The notes beneath the pieces were generated by a model, which worked only from the letters and a program-made list of their open reading frames with translations, made no database searches and had not been told where the DNA came from. A stretch of DNA of 64,000 nucleotides. Origin: Paguma larvata. Lineage: Eukaryota > Chordata > Mammalia > Carnivora > Viverridae. The position numbers and the translations under genes are program-made. Below are positions 53,331 through 64,000 of this stretch, piece by piece (within the stretch, counting starts at the first letter, position 1; each line of letters starts with the position of its first letter). The stretch lies in NCBI GenBank assembly GCA_030068075.1, contig CM057826.1, forward strand, positions 109,285,746 to 109,349,745. The letters run 5' to 3'.

Positions 53331-55639
53331 CAGGAAAGTCACACTGCCTCCAGAAGCATAGCTGCAGCACCATGTGTAATCATGATTTGTACAAAGTATA
53401 GGAAAAATGGCTTCTACTGTTTCTCATGATTGCTTTTCTTTTCACCTAATACACCTGGACTAGCATCTTCAAAAGAGAACCTTTTTTCCTCCCCTCACTG
53501 GTAGGATCAGGCTGATTTGCTTCAACATTTTATGGATGCCAGTGCTACAAATGATTCCCATGAGACCAGAGTAAACCCCTAAAATGGGGGCCAGATACAG
53601 AGTGGTTTGCCATGGCTTCCTGTAGGAGGAAATTTTTTGGGTATTTTTGTGCCTCACAGCTAAGGGGTGAATTTTCCCTGCTTGGATGATTGTGTATTCC
53701 CATGTCCCCACTCCTAAGCAGTCAGTTTTAGGCTTTTAATGCCAGCAAGTGCTGGAAGCCAGACTTTTGAGCTCATTACCAGAAACCCATTTAGACTAGT
53801 TGATACTAGTGGCTCCTTATCATAAACCACTTGGATTTGAAGTTTTAGAGGATCTTCCTGAGTGTTACACACAACACTGTAGTAAGGAGAGAGTGGTTGA
53901 GGGTGGCAGTTTAGAGCCAGCATGGGGTTGGGGTGGGTAAAAGCTGAAGTGCCCAGGATATGGTCACAGAGCACTGGAGTGTGTGATAGAAATAGAATTC
54001 AGGTTTAATTCTTTCCCCTCTTCAGGGCACTGCTACCTGGAAACCTGAAACAGGATTAGCTTGGGGTAAATCAAAGCAAAATTGACATCTTCTTGAGGAA
54101 TTTTTTGTTTTGTTTGTTTGTTTATTTGTTTTTCATTGCTGGGATCTGGAGACAGACTCCTTGGCTGGGTTCTAAGTGTTTTCAATGGGGAGAGGCCCTG
54201 TGTGGCCAAATTCAGTTCCTCCCACCCTGAAATAGTCCCCTTGCTCTGACCTTGACCTGAATGTTTAACAAAGCTGTGAAATAGAAGGCAAGACTGGAAA
54301 AGACCAGCAAACAGAAAGAAAAGAATCATTCATTGCAACATTGTGAAGAGCTCAGGTGTCTGATTACCAGGCTCTCTATTGTTGCTTGGGCCACAGCACA
54401 CGGAAGGGGCAATCTTGGTTGGAATTTTTTAAAAAAATAATAATATTATTATTATTTGATTAGAAAACATAACTAGTCATTCTGGTGGAATCTGATAATG
54501 TTTTTTACCCTATAGTGCTGATGAATATTAACCTCTAGTGGTTAAGTGGAAAATGTCAGATTTGGAGAGATCAGAAACATAAGTAAGTTGTATAAATAAA
54601 ACCTCTATATGTATAAAAATAATTGTTTTGAGAACAATATGACAGCCTTCTACTACCTGTCTTGGAATGGTTAGGTCACCAAAGAAACTGTCGTGTGCAT
54701 CTTTGTTCCTTTATTCATTTATTGTCAAGGCAGTTAATAGCTATGGTACTTTCTGTGCAGCACACAGAAGACATAACCTCAGAGAGCTTATGATGTCCAG
54801 GAAAGATCAAAATCAAAAAGCACATGAAGTTGAGGCTCAGACATATCCGAGGCTTCATGAAGGACCGATGGGGCTGGAACCATAGGGAACTTTCTCACTG
54901 AGCTTCTTTGCTTTGGGGGAAGAGAGCCAACAAGGGTAAGGTTTGTTTTCAGTACCTGGGGATTGCTGGGGGTGAAGGAGATATAAAGAGATCATGCCAG
55001 TGACTCTTCTCCAGGCTTACCACATGTGGTGAGGATTTGTCCTATGGGGAGAAGACTCTCTAGCTTGGAGCCCTGTTCTGCATTTATGCCCAAATTGCAG
55101 TGAGGCTTTGACCCCTGGGAAGATCCGCCTGTCGATCAGGAGGAGTCACAGCCTGGGCAACATTTCCTACGTGATGACCCCAGGTCGTGGATCTTAGCAT
55201 TGTCCGTGGGACTGGGTAGCAACAGTGGAGGCAGTGGTGAGAAGCTTCAGAAGAGCTCACCTAAAGGAGGTCTAGAGCAGGAGAACATTGAACCTGCTTG
55301 AGGCACTGTTTGCTGACGTCCTGTTGGGTGACACTTGGAGGTGAGCTGAAACATGGGACAAAGAGCTGTTAGTTCAGGTACTTGCAGTGGAGGTAGTTTC
55401 ACTGTACCCACAGGTTGTTGCATCCCAATAGAGGATTGTATACAGACTTGAATTCAAGGCAGTGTGACAGAAACTACCACAGTGGTCTTTGCAGAGACCC
55501 TTTCATTTCAAAGCATTTATCATGTTATGAAATAAGAACTATGGAAAGACAGAGAAGTTTATTCAAGTGCCGTATCAGACATCGATTTAATTATGAAGCT
55601 CTCTACATCCTCTCCACTTTTTGTACATCCTCTGGCCCC
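53331..55639. other. 2.3 kb mostly unassigned
   Basis: No exon was recognised. A faint antisense L2-like stretch lies at 54705-54820 (CCTTTATTCATTTATTGTCA, CCTCAGAGAGCTTATGATG). An A/T trinucleotide run lies at about 54430-54459. The frames at 53469-53974 (minus) show no domain. Confidence 0.4.
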
Positions 55640-55995
55640 ACCTGAGGCTAGTTCTAGAGTCATATATTTTATCACAATTGAAAAACAAACCAAAGAATAA
55701 GCAATACTCTTTGATTATAAACAGTATACTATAAATTCATGTTAAAAGAAATAACAGTACTGTCATAGAACTTTTAAAAACTATTTACAGTCTTTATGTG
55801 GGTAATTGTAAACATAGATCTTACTAGTTTTCTTGAACGTTAATTTATTACTCTGAAATTATGTGGAGAGCTTTTTAGATTAGTAACCTAACAATATAAA
55901 TGAACTTAACACTTTTTGATATATACAGTTAATGGTTAAGATAGTAAATTTGATATTATATATATTTTACCACAATTAAAAAGAAAGGTTAATAA
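55640..55995 (+). repeat. two possible L1M 3'-end pieces in AT-rich sequence
   Basis: GTCATATATTTTATCACAAT (55659) and ATTATATATATTTTACCACA (55954) are alike and each is followed by A-rich sequence, a pattern seen at old L1M 3' ends. The rest is AT-rich and unassigned. Confidence 0.4.
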
Positions 55996-56221
55996 AAAAA
56001 GTTCGCAGGCTCAAAAGTTTCAGAACTATAGAGTCATGGAGAGAAAAAGACCTACATGTACTTGAGTACTCTGTATTGTTACTATATGCTTTTTAGGAAG
56101 CCACACATTTTCTTTGTCCCTGCCCTTTATTACATGATAAAACATATTTACAGTTTCCATATTTGTCATGGCATGTTAGAAAGGTGCTTTGTTATCCTTT
56201 TACCACTGTGGTAGAGGCTGC

Positions 56222-56582
56222 TGGTGGCCAGCGGCATCCAAGGTCTCCTCTGCTTGGATTTCCTATTCGTGGCACTTCTTACTCCTGTATATCAGGGCAA
56301 AAGATAGAGCCAGGATATTAGACTAGTTTCCATCAGAATGAATGTGCCTCACTGAAGGCCAGGCACCTTTTCCACGAGCTCTTTTTGCTTCTCTGCTTTG
56401 CAAATGGAGATGAGTCCAAAGACTCCAAGGGAGGTGCAACTCTAGGAAGGAATGAGTCTGGATCCCTAAATGACTGTGTGGAACTTCACCGCAGTCTTGC
56501 ATGAGACTGTGACAGAAATGAGAATAAACTTGTTGCATTAAGCCACTGGCATTTTACTCTAGCCTACTCTGAGTAACACAAC
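56222..56582 (+). repeat. ancient L1M- or LTR-type 3' end
   Basis: The end portion has CATGAGACTGTGACAGAAAT, GAGAATAAACTTGTTGCATT, AAGCCACTGGCATTTTACTC and TACTCTGAGTAACACA, typical of old dispersed elements with an AATAAA-like signal. The upstream border is uncertain. Confidence 0.5.
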
Positions 56583-57344
56583 CATAAAAGGTAGTATAGA
56601 GACAGGATGTATAGTGCTGTACCTGTAAGCTAAGGAAAGGTCAGACAGGCAAGGGAAATGGAAATTACATGTTTAATGATTCCCAGGTGTAAGCGTTTCA
56701 TGTTACTCATTAATCATGTGGCAAATATGTTTAAATAAACATAGACAAGCTATTCCTGTTCGACAAATATCTCAAGGGAAAGGGGTTTGTTCAGGTTTGG
56801 ATCAGAATGTGAATGCCTCCCTTTGGGCCCAGCACAGCAGTTGCAGCAGAAATCAGAGAGAAAGACATCTCAGGGGAGGATGAAAAAGGCACCTCAAGGG
56901 GAGAGAGTCAGGAGCTCCCAGGACAATAGTTCCATTCAGAATGCTTGTTCCCCCAGGTCTTAGAGACTTGAGATTTTTTTCTAAAACGATGATCAGTGCT
57001 AACACCAGACAAAGGAAATTAAGGCACCCTGACCCATAGGAGTTCCCCAAACAGTGTCCATCCAGTCCTGCTCCTGGTCCCATTCCAGCTTTGGTTCTCA
57101 GTTGTTCTCATGGACAATATGTTGAAGACTGGATCCATGCCTCTTGAGCCTGGCCATGCAGCCCAAGACAAACCATCACCCCTGCCCTAACTTGGAAGAA
57201 AGTCCTTACTTTTGGCCCCAGTATGGATCTTTGCTCAGTGGTACTGTCAACCAGTGTGCCTTTCTCAAAGTAGAATGACTTCTCGGCTTCATACCTGTAA
57301 TTCTTGGAGATTAGTAGCATTCATTGAATGAGTTCATATTCACT
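56583..57344. other. unassigned sequence
   Basis: No gene or repeat was recognised. Confidence 0.35.
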
Positions 57345-57660
57345 TAGAATAAAATCTATACCATGCTCTCCAGGACTCTACATGATCTGGCCTCTGTCCT
57401 TCTTGCAATAGGGCTGCCTTGTCCCCTTATTCACCATAGCCACCTGATTTTTTTAGTTCCTGAAAGATGCAACCTCTTTCTCAGGGCCATTTAACATGCT
57501 GTTTCCTGTACCTAGAAACGCTCTCCTCCCAGCTCTTGCTATTCTTAGTTCCTTCTGTTCCTTAGATCTCAACCTCGAAGCCTCCTCCACACAGAGTCCT
57601 ATTCCGACCCACCCACCTAAGCAGATCATCTCTTTTACCTGCCTCAAACTCTCTCAACCC
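57345..57660 (+). repeat. LINE-2 3' portion, sense, first half
   Basis: AATAAAATCTATACCATGCT, CTCTACATGATCTGGCCTCT, GTCCCCTTATTCACCATAGC, CATGCTGTTTCCTGTACCTA, GAAACGCTCTCCTCCCAGCT, AGATCTCAACCTCGAAGCCT. This matches L2 downstream of ORF2 in sense orientation. It resumes at about 58135. Confidence 0.78.
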
Positions 57661-58134
57661 ACCTCTTACTCCAGCCATTGTGACAGAAATAGCCCTGTTC
57701 AGGTGTCACCTGACAACCTCAGCTGCAGTTGGCTTCTTTCAGTTTCTGCTCCAGGATTCCAGAGACTCCAGGATTTTTCTGATGCTGCAGAAGCTCCAGG
57801 AGCTTTGCAGCTTAGCCTGGGAATGGGAGGGAGTCAAAAATTCAAGACTAATAGAAGCTTATGGGCCAATGCTTCTCTCTTCTGCCCCTTAGGTGGACAG
57901 TTTTGAGGAGCATTCTACACAGTTTCTCAGCGTCCCTACAGGATCATCCCTATGAACCATAGCAGTGACCAACTTGAGACTCTACCCTAGTTTCAGCTTT
58001 TCTTCTTTCCTTCTTTTCCTTTCCCTAGTCCCTACTTCTCTTCCCTGGGGGCACTTCCCAAAATAATCTACCTGCATACAATCCCTGGCCAAGTTTTCCA
58101 TGGAGAACTTAGGTGAAAAGGGTCCTCTCCTTTA
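57661..58134. repeat. possible LTR-type insertion within the L2
   Basis: About 470 bp separates two consecutive L2 parts, so it is likely an insertion. Its right part (CCCTGGGGGCACTTCCCAAA, ATAATCTACCTGCATACAAT) resembles the ends of old LTR-type elements, and a similar ending occurs near 62250. The family is unknown. A plus-strand frame (57496-57906) crosses the L2 junction and is not a gene. Confidence 0.45.
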
Positions 58135-58345
58135 TTTAATATCTTAGGGTATTCGTTTTTCTCATAGCACTTACTACAACTTACATTAATTTTATTTATT
58201 TCTGCAATTATTTTTTCTTCTAGGCAATCCTAATTCTATACAATTAGAATATAAACTCCAAAGGGCATGAATCTGGTCATTTTCCTCAACAACTAGTGTG
58301 AATTTCTTGGCACAGACATACCATCAACTGAATATATATAAATGA
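58135..58345 (+). repeat. LINE-2 3' end, sense, second half
   Basis: TTCTCATAGCACTTACTACA, TTAGAATATAAACTCCAAAG GGCATGAA, CTCAACAACTAGTGTGAATT and an AACTGAATATATATAAATGA end. This continues the L2 started at 57345. Confidence 0.75.
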
Positions 58346-58397
58346 ACACATCTCCAAAATGCTACATTTTAAGAATGATGCTTATATTTTAAGCATT

Positions 58398-58660
58398 GAG
58401 AGACAATATAGCATCCTGGTTGAGAGCATAAAATCTGAAGTCAGACTTTCTTGGGTCATTTCCTGACTGTGCCATTTAAGGACCTCAGTGGCTTCAAGTC
58501 AGTTACCAAACCAGGCTGGACATCCCAGTTTGTAAAATGGGATTAATAATAGTCCCTAAAACATGGGATTGTTATGATGCTCAAATCAGTTGCATGTAAA
58601 GCACTCAGTCAGTATAGTGCCTGGCACATAATAACCACCTAATGTACTTTATTCCTTTAA
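58398..58660 (+). repeat. MIR SINE, full length
   Basis: GAGACAATATAGCATCCTGG, TTGAGAGCATAAAATCTGAA GTCAGAC, CCTGACTGTGCCATTTAAGG, CCAGTTTGTAAAATGGGATT AATAATAG, ATTGTTATGATGCTCAAATC, GCATGTAAAGCACTCAGTCA and a TGCCTGGCACATAATAACCA tail. One of the best-preserved MIRs here. Confidence 0.93.
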
Positions 58661-58887
58661 TCTTCTCCTTTTCATAGTCATTGAATAAAATTCAGACTTG
58701 CACAGATGTAGTATTCTATATCTTCCATATTTGTTAGTCCTTTGGGTTAATTTTCCAAGTATGCCTGAGTTGAATATCAGCCTAATGACCCATAGCTGAG
58801 AATCAGAGGATTTAGGGGTGTGATACTTTGGCTCCCCCTAAGAAGTGCTTTGAGAACATACTTAGATTAATCAAAAGTAGACAAAGA

Positions 58888-59075
58888 CCTGGGGCACCTG
58901 GGTGACTCAGTCTGTTGGGTGTCTGTCTCTTCATTTCGACTCAGGTCATGGTATCATGGTTCGTGGGTTCAGTCCCCATGATGGGCTCTGCACTGACAGT
59001 ATGGAGCATGCTGAGAATTCTCTTTCTGTCCCTCTCCTGCTCACGCTTTCTCTCTCTCAAAATAAATAAACAACA
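58888..59075 (+). mobile_element. felid-type CAN-SINE
   Basis: Head TGGGGCACCTGGGTGACTCA, B-box GGGTTCAGTCCCC, CTGCACTGACAGTATGGAGC, shortened body, CTCTCTCAAAATAAATAAAC tail. The target-site duplication AAAAGTAGACAAAGA at 58873-58887 recurs with one mismatch at 59076-59090. Confidence 0.94.
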
Positions 59076-59300
59076 AAAAGTAGACCAAGATCAGTGCTAA
59101 TGTGCAATATGTTAGTTTCCTCCATTTCTTGTCTTTTGCAGGACCTTCCATGTGATTATATTTTAAAGTTGTAAGCTAGAATCACTGATGAAAAAGCTAA
59201 TCGTGATCATATTTCCCTAAATGCTTTGTGAAATTATAATAACTTTTAAATAATCTTTTAAAGCAATGACTAAATGTTACATTGAGAAATGCTGCTGGAG

Positions 59301-59519
59301 GGGCACCTGGGTGGCTCAGTTGGTTAAGCATCTGACTTTGGCTCAGGTCATGATCTCATGGTTCGTGAGTTCGAGCCCTGTGTCAGGCCCTGTGCTGACA
59401 GCATGGAGCCTAGAGCCTGCTTCAGATTCTGTGTCTCCATCTCTCTCTGCCCCTTCCCTGTTTATACTCTGTCTCTCTCTCTCTCAAAATAAAGAAATGT
59501 TAAAAAAAATTAAAAAAAA
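59301..59519 (+). mobile_element. felid-type CAN-SINE
   Basis: Head GGGCACCTGGGTGGCTCAGT, B-box GAGTTCGAGCCCTG, CCTGTGCTGACAGCATGGAG, GAGCCTGCTTCAGATTCTGT, A-rich tail. The target-site duplication GAGAAATGCTGCTGGAG at 59284-59300 recurs with two mismatches at 59520-59536. The open frame over it (59266-59685) is a SINE artefact. Confidence 0.95.
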
Positions 59520-59536
59520 GAGAAATTCTGCTAGAG

Positions 59537-60683
59537 TGAAGGTTGGAATAGATGACATTACTGATATGAATACATACTATGGACTGTCCACTCTCCTATT
59601 CTCTCCCTTTCCGGCCCATCAGGAGCAAGGCCCTTCTCTTCCAGGTAGAAAGAACTCATGTTCCATCAATATTGGCATTGTGTGAGTCACTCTGATAAGA
59701 CAATTTGTGCCTACCTACAGGCTGGAAAATGTCAGTGCCTTGGTTCTAGTGCAAAACCTAGAAAGCATTCTTCTGCTTGGTCATAAACCTCCCTTCAGGT
59801 AACTCTAAGACAGGAGACAGAAATGGTGGGTCTCTGGATGAATGATGCTGAGAACTTCAATCCAAGACAAAGAGACTGTACGTCAGCATGTGGGAGGGAG
59901 GGAGGCAGAGAGGTGGATGCCTGGATGTTGCTCTTGGACTGTGGAAGGGAGGCAGTGCTGGACTACTGTCATTGTTGCTTCAGCCTCCCAACTTGCAAAG
60001 AAGAGCATGCTCCACTTCTCTCCTGACTTCCCTTTTAACTTCCTCTTCTTACTGAGCCCAGCCTGCAAGGAAGAGAGGTGACCAGGCCCTGGGTCAGAGT
60101 TGGGTAAGGCAGGTGGCCAAGCATCATGACTAGGAACTAAGACGGTGGTGGAGAGAGAGAGGGATTATGACTCAGGAGTTTCCCTCTCAGGTGGTGCTGC
60201 AGCGTGCCATCATAACCTAACAGTGGTAGAATAGAGACACCAGAAAGTGTGGTGAAATGTTGAAGAGAGGAGATCTGGGCCCTGATTCTGCTGCCAGGTA
60301 GTTTTGTGATCTTCTCGTTGAGCCTGTTTCCTGGAAAATGGACAAATGATTTTTCTAATTCGGACAGTTGGTGATTCTCCATCAGCGGATTTTTAGCCCT
60401 TCACTTTGTGTGTTCTGGTTCTACCCACATCTCACTTTCAGATGGTCCTTGACCTTACAAAAGTCAGCAGGGAAGCTTAGGTGATAGCTTTTGCAACAGG
60501 AATCTGATTTTAGATTCTATTATTTTTCAAGCGCATTAAATGAATACTTGAGGTCTGTTTTTTACTGTTGTTTTTTTTTTTTCATCTAGAAAACTACGTT
60601 TTGGAGTTGCATTTAGCCTGTGATGTGGTGTGCAGTGTGGATCGCTGAGCTCCATAAAAATGATAAGGTATCCTGAAATTGTA
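59537..60683. other. unassigned sequence
   Basis: No gene or repeat was recognised; a poly-T run lies at 60570-60583. Confidence 0.35.
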
Positions 60684-60745
60684 TATGTGTGCACATATGC
60701 ATATATGTGTGTGTATGTGTATGTATACATATTTGTGTATATATG
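60684..60745. repeat. imperfect TG/TA alternating tract
   Basis: Low-complexity sequence of TG, CA and TA dinucleotides (ATATGTGTGTGTATGTGTAT). Imperfect, no SINE attached. Confidence 0.85.
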
Positions 60746-61639
60746 TTATTAGGCTTAAATAGTATATCACTTTTCCAAAAGTTCCTTTATGGTATCCCAT
60801 GTGATTTCAACACAGTTTTGTTATATTCTGTTTTATGTCCATTATTTTTTTGCCTCATTGCCATTCCCGTCTGTATTGCTGGTCAAAGCAGAATTTTAAG
60901 AACACCTCGAGGTGTTTTTAAATTAAGAGTAAACAGCTCTAGCCGACACCTCCAGCATGGCACAGTGACACAAGCCAACACAAACAGGGAGTGGGAGGTG
61001 TGCTGACAGCTCTGAGCACTGAGAACCTCAGGACTGGTTTGGTGAGGCAGACTCAGAATCAAGCAGTGACTCGTGGAGGAGCCAAAGAGGATACAGTCAT
61101 GTTGTCTCTTGTTCCAGCTCCCTGTACAAGGAAAGGAAATTCTAGAAGGGGCTGAGCTCTTCTTTTAGTCAAAGAAAGAGAAAATACATGCACAACTGGG
61201 GCGGGAATGCAAGTATACAGATGCTAACGCAGCACTTCCTATATAAGGTTTTAGTGTTTTGGCAGGACTGGTTCCACATATCTTCTTTTGTGTTTAGTGT
61301 CTGGGAGCGGTAACTAAAACTCCAACATTATCCCATGTATTAATTAGGATGCAGATTGGGCCATTGTAATGACAAGATTCCCAAATACTGTGGCTTCAAT
61401 AAGAGAATAGTGTTTCTCTTTTATGCGGAAGCTCAGGTATCCTGTCTAGAGTTGGTTGGTAATTAATCATGTTGGGGACCCTTCTCATGTAAAGTGTCTT
61501 GCTCCCCTAAATGTTCTTCAGTTATCCTATTTAAAAATGAAACTATTCTATAGCCATACAGTAAGTCTTAAACATCTAAGAGAGTTTGTAGAAAAACAAA
61601 GGAAGTAGAGAAGATGAAGCATGCATCATAGTGGGTGTT
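60746..61639. other. unassigned; possible old element near 61340-61440
   Basis: No exon was recognised. AGGATGCAGATTGGGCCATT, AATACTGTGGCTTCAATAAG, TAGTGTTTCTCTTTTATGCG resembles a widespread old dispersed element, but is too diverged to name. Confidence 0.4.
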
Positions 61640-61860
61640 GGCAGTTTGGTATAGAGGTTACACAGTTTATAATTTTTCCTCTCCCATTTGCTACCCTGTG
61701 AACTTGGGCAGGTAGGTTACTTAACTTCTCTGTGCCTATTTTATACAAAGATGATAATAGTACCTCCCTTGTCGGCTTGTTGTAGGCTTACATGTATGAC
61801 TGAGTTAATACATGCCAAGTGTTTAGAATAGCACCTAGACCATAATTTAACCCAATAGCG
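61640..61860 (+). repeat. MIR SINE
   Basis: GCAGTTTGGTATAGAGGTTA, GTGAACTTGGGCAGGTAGGT TACTTAAC, TGATAATAGTACCTCCCTTG, ACTGAGTTAATACATGCCAA and a TTTAGAATAGCACCTAGACC tail. Sense, near full length. Confidence 0.88.
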
Positions 61861-63095
61861 GACACTTTTGATACCTTACTCATATCTGCTGGTACTCACC
61901 ATCACCATTTTGTAAACTCCAGATGCTTTTATACTGTAAGAATTTGTGACTCTAGTTCCAGGCTCCTTCTGGCCTCTGGGGGTATGCTCAGCTGCATGCA
62001 GGACAGACCCTATGTGCTGAGAAGTTTAAAGATACCAGTAGCCCTCAGCCAGGAGGTTGAAAAGTCCTCAACAGCTTTCTTATTCCTCGAATGAGATAAT
62101 GCCAAGGCGTTTTCTACATCACCCTGCAGAGGTCCCCAGGATAACTGAGCCCTGACTGCTCACATTAGCAACCTGCTCGTTAGCATGTTCTGTATTGCTT
62201 CCTTGCTTTCCATGGTTCATTTTCATACTCTCTTGATCTTCCATCTTCCTGGCATCACTGCCCAAATTAACTACCTGTATTCAGCATTAGCCTCTGGGAA
62301 ACTCCAGCTAAGATACTTTCCCCTTACTATATGCTTTTGTCCAACCGCGATGGTCTTAGGATGAACTCTGATCCTGGCAGCCCTAATCCATCCTTTTTTA
62401 TACACCTCCACCTCCTGGTGTCCCTCTTTTGACTTAAGCAATTACATTTGCACCAGGATGAGACAAAAGCAGACTCCTCTGCCTCTCAACCCCGCTTCCT
62501 CCCCTTGTCCCACACTGCCATATATAGAGTTCCATGAAAACCAGGCCACAAAGGAAATGGAATGTTGTGGCAGAGAATATTCAGAATCTTTGGGGCTGGC
62601 TGCCCTGCCTAACTTCCTTCATGCTTGTTCTGATTTCTTTTGGGGTTTGCACACATGGCATATTGCTTAGATGTGTGCCTGGTAATGATTGCATATTATA
62701 TCTGAGACATAGGGGTGGACCCAGGTACATAGCTCTACATCCTGTTGTGATGGATAAGCATTCTCTTTCCATTTCCTCCCTGGGGCAGAGAGAGGATGGA
62801 AGTGTTTTTCATGAAGACAGGAAATATCTTCACTACTGCTTTGTGAACTAGATGGAATGATCCTAAAAAAGCAGGTCCATTGGAGTGAGGAGAGACAATA
62901 CGTGGGCTGGATTTTCGACTGAATGATTGAATAATAAGTGCTCTCTGTGGCTGCACCCTGCTATTTTACACAAGGTGGTGGTGGGTGGGGGGATAACCTG
63001 GCAAGATAAAAATCAATGTTTACTACTTTAAAATGTACTATCATTTCACTGTTAATTTATGCAAGACCCAGTTCCAAGAAGCCCAAAGATAATAC
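61861..63095. other. mostly unassigned; LTR-type ending near 62250
   Basis: No exon was recognised. CATCACTGCCCAAATTAACT, ACCTGTATTCAGCATTAGCC, CTCTGGGAAACTCCAGCTAA near 62255-62312 resembles the LTR-type ending seen at 58052-58098. The frames at 62458-62851 (plus) and 62581-62772 (minus) overlap and show no domain. Confidence 0.4.
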
Positions 63096-63900
63096 AGGTA
63101 ATCCTCCTTTTGCAGAATTCAAATATGTGTGAATTTCAGTCACTACAGTTTCGTTAGTTTAGTTAAAGGAAAGCAGTCTCCTCCAACAACGCAGTTAAAA
63201 TTTCAGTTACTATGGCGTATGAACTGTGAGTACTGGCATAACGTATGAACTTCGCTACTAACTTATCAGTACACAAATCGCTTTTTAAATATGTGCATCA
63301 TGATTAGTTATTTACCAGTCATGTTGCTTCTTTCAGACTTGGTTGATAATTGTTCACTGGGGAAAGACAGTTTACCTCCAGACAGCCAAGTATGTAGTTG
63401 TGTTGCCTCTTTGTCTTCGGTGATAACCCATGTGACAATTTACAGGATTATCAGTGGAATGAATTGGCCAACAAAAATGGAAGAGGAAAAAGAAATGAAA
63501 AATAATAACATAGGAAGTAAAATTCAAATTGAATGTAAATGGAGTTTAGAAAAAACCCCTCAGCCTAGGAAGGTTGACGCTGGAGCCACTTTAGAGATTC
63601 AAGATAAGCGACCAAAGGAACTTAGTGTTGGTGAACTTATCACCATAAATGAGGGAATTACAAAAAGGTGAAGATGTCTCAGGGGAAATTATGCCAGAAA
63701 AAAAAATCACATTATAAGGACACTTATATATTTCACTGCACGGAAAGTGCAAAGGATAAAATGGTGAAGCTGATCCAAATTTAGAAAGGAGACTGACAAT
63801 TTACCAAGGCATGGAAAAGATCTTTGCTCTGTATTATAAGTTATCTGACAAGAAGGCAGGCACTGCCCTAATTATTCTAGGTAAGTTTTTGCAAAGAAAT
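63096..63900 (+). mobile_element. Tigger/pogo-type DNA transposon, decayed, sense
   Basis: The proposed left end is ACAGGTAATCCTCCTTTTGC at 63096, followed by the kind of AT-rich non-coding leader seen in Tigger elements. The 3' part codes for the C-terminal end of a Tigger transposase (see next entry). The helix-turn-helix CENP-B-like and DDE domains are not visible, so the copy is internally deleted. A right terminal inverted repeat was not located and may lie beyond the window. Confidence 0.65.
63555..63900 (+). pseudogene. Tigger-type transposase C-terminal remnant
   Basis: Two conserved segments of the pogo/Tigger C-terminus are visible. The first, in the frame ending at the stop at 63669-63671, holds PKELSVGELITINEGITK. 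The second, in a different frame after several stops, runs from about 63772: DPNLERRLTIYQGMEKIF, then LYYKLSDKKAGTALIILG. The spacing of the DPN-ER, Y-LY and DKK blocks matches the tail of Tigger-derived proteins such as the TIGD group. Stops near 63671 and in 63700-63770 break it. Not functional. The N-terminal 80 codons of the frame at 63291-63671 match nothing I know. Confidence 0.7.
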
Positions 63901-64000
63901 ATAACACTTCAATTCTCAGTATTTCCAATCAGCTAAATTATAGTATGCTACATAAATATTTGTTTTACTATTTTCTTCATTCTCTATACATTTAAAACTG
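63901..64000. other. unassigned end of window
   Basis: AT-rich sequence that probably continues the Tigger remnant or flanking DNA. No boundary was seen. Confidence 0.3.

Noticed and set aside
57496..57906. 136-codon plus-strand frame
   Set aside because: It crosses from L2 into the inserted sequence, so its reading frame is accidental.
59266..59685. 139-codon plus-strand frame
   Set aside because: Residues with the WVAQLVKHLTLAQVMISWFV pattern are translated felid SINE. The same pattern recurs at 26830-27075 (minus) and 27841-28095 (plus), which are SINEs too.
1..64000. A novel multi-gene system
   Set aside because: No cluster of conserved frames, operon-like layout or RNA structure is visible. 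The window is vertebrate non-coding DNA dominated by transposon relics.

Overview
This is mammalian nuclear DNA, almost certainly from a cat-family carnivore. The main evidence is the set of tRNA-derived SINEs of the carnivore CAN-SINE (SINEC) group. Most have the felid-type body: a head with GCCTGGGTGGCTCAG, a tRNA-like B-box, the string TGCTGACAGC, a GGAGCCTGCTT block, a CT-rich stretch and an A-rich tail. I count 14 copies, most with readable target-site duplications. The species assignment is an inference from the SINE type.

I find no protein-coding exon, tRNA, rRNA or other RNA gene that I can support. All longer open frames fall in transposon sequence, simple repeats or unsupported stretches. 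The window therefore reads as intergenic or intronic DNA. The one strong gene-related signal is an unmethylated-type CpG island at about 50.76-51.51 kb. It has a TATA-like box and three GATA-type motifs, and probably marks a promoter or first exon of a gene I cannot name. A (TG)n(CG)n tract lies about 170 bp beyond it.

Layout: 0.2-4.3 kb is a three-level nest, with a sense L1 inside an antisense L1 inside an MLT1-type LTR. 4.3-11.7 kb is mostly unique sequence with MER5-type, MIR and L2 relics and an exact-period 80-bp tandem duplication at 7.83 kb. 11.7-14.5 kb is a mosaic of MIR, L2 and two SINEs. 15-22 kb is largely unique, with two antisense SINEs carrying expanded microsatellites. 22.8-25.8 kb is a second old antisense L1. 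26-30.7 kb holds a SINE cluster, including one SINE inside an MLT1 LTR. 38.2-39.5 kb is an old antisense L1 interrupted by a SINE and by another L1 piece. 43.5-47.3 kb is dense in MIRs. 47.7-48.3 kb is an L1M 3' end with an internal triplication. 50.8-51.8 kb is the CpG island plus the compound repeat. 52-62 kb has L2, MIR and SINE relics. 63.1-63.9 kb is a decayed Tigger/pogo-type DNA transposon running to the window's end.

No multi-gene system is visible. The history of the window is layered: ancient MIR, L2, MER5 and Tigger; then MaLR LTRs and L1M; then younger L1; then carnivore SINEs. Repeat names come from recognising consensus-like strings by eye, so subfamily labels are tentative and fragment edges are approximate to about 10-30 bp unless a target-site duplication is given.
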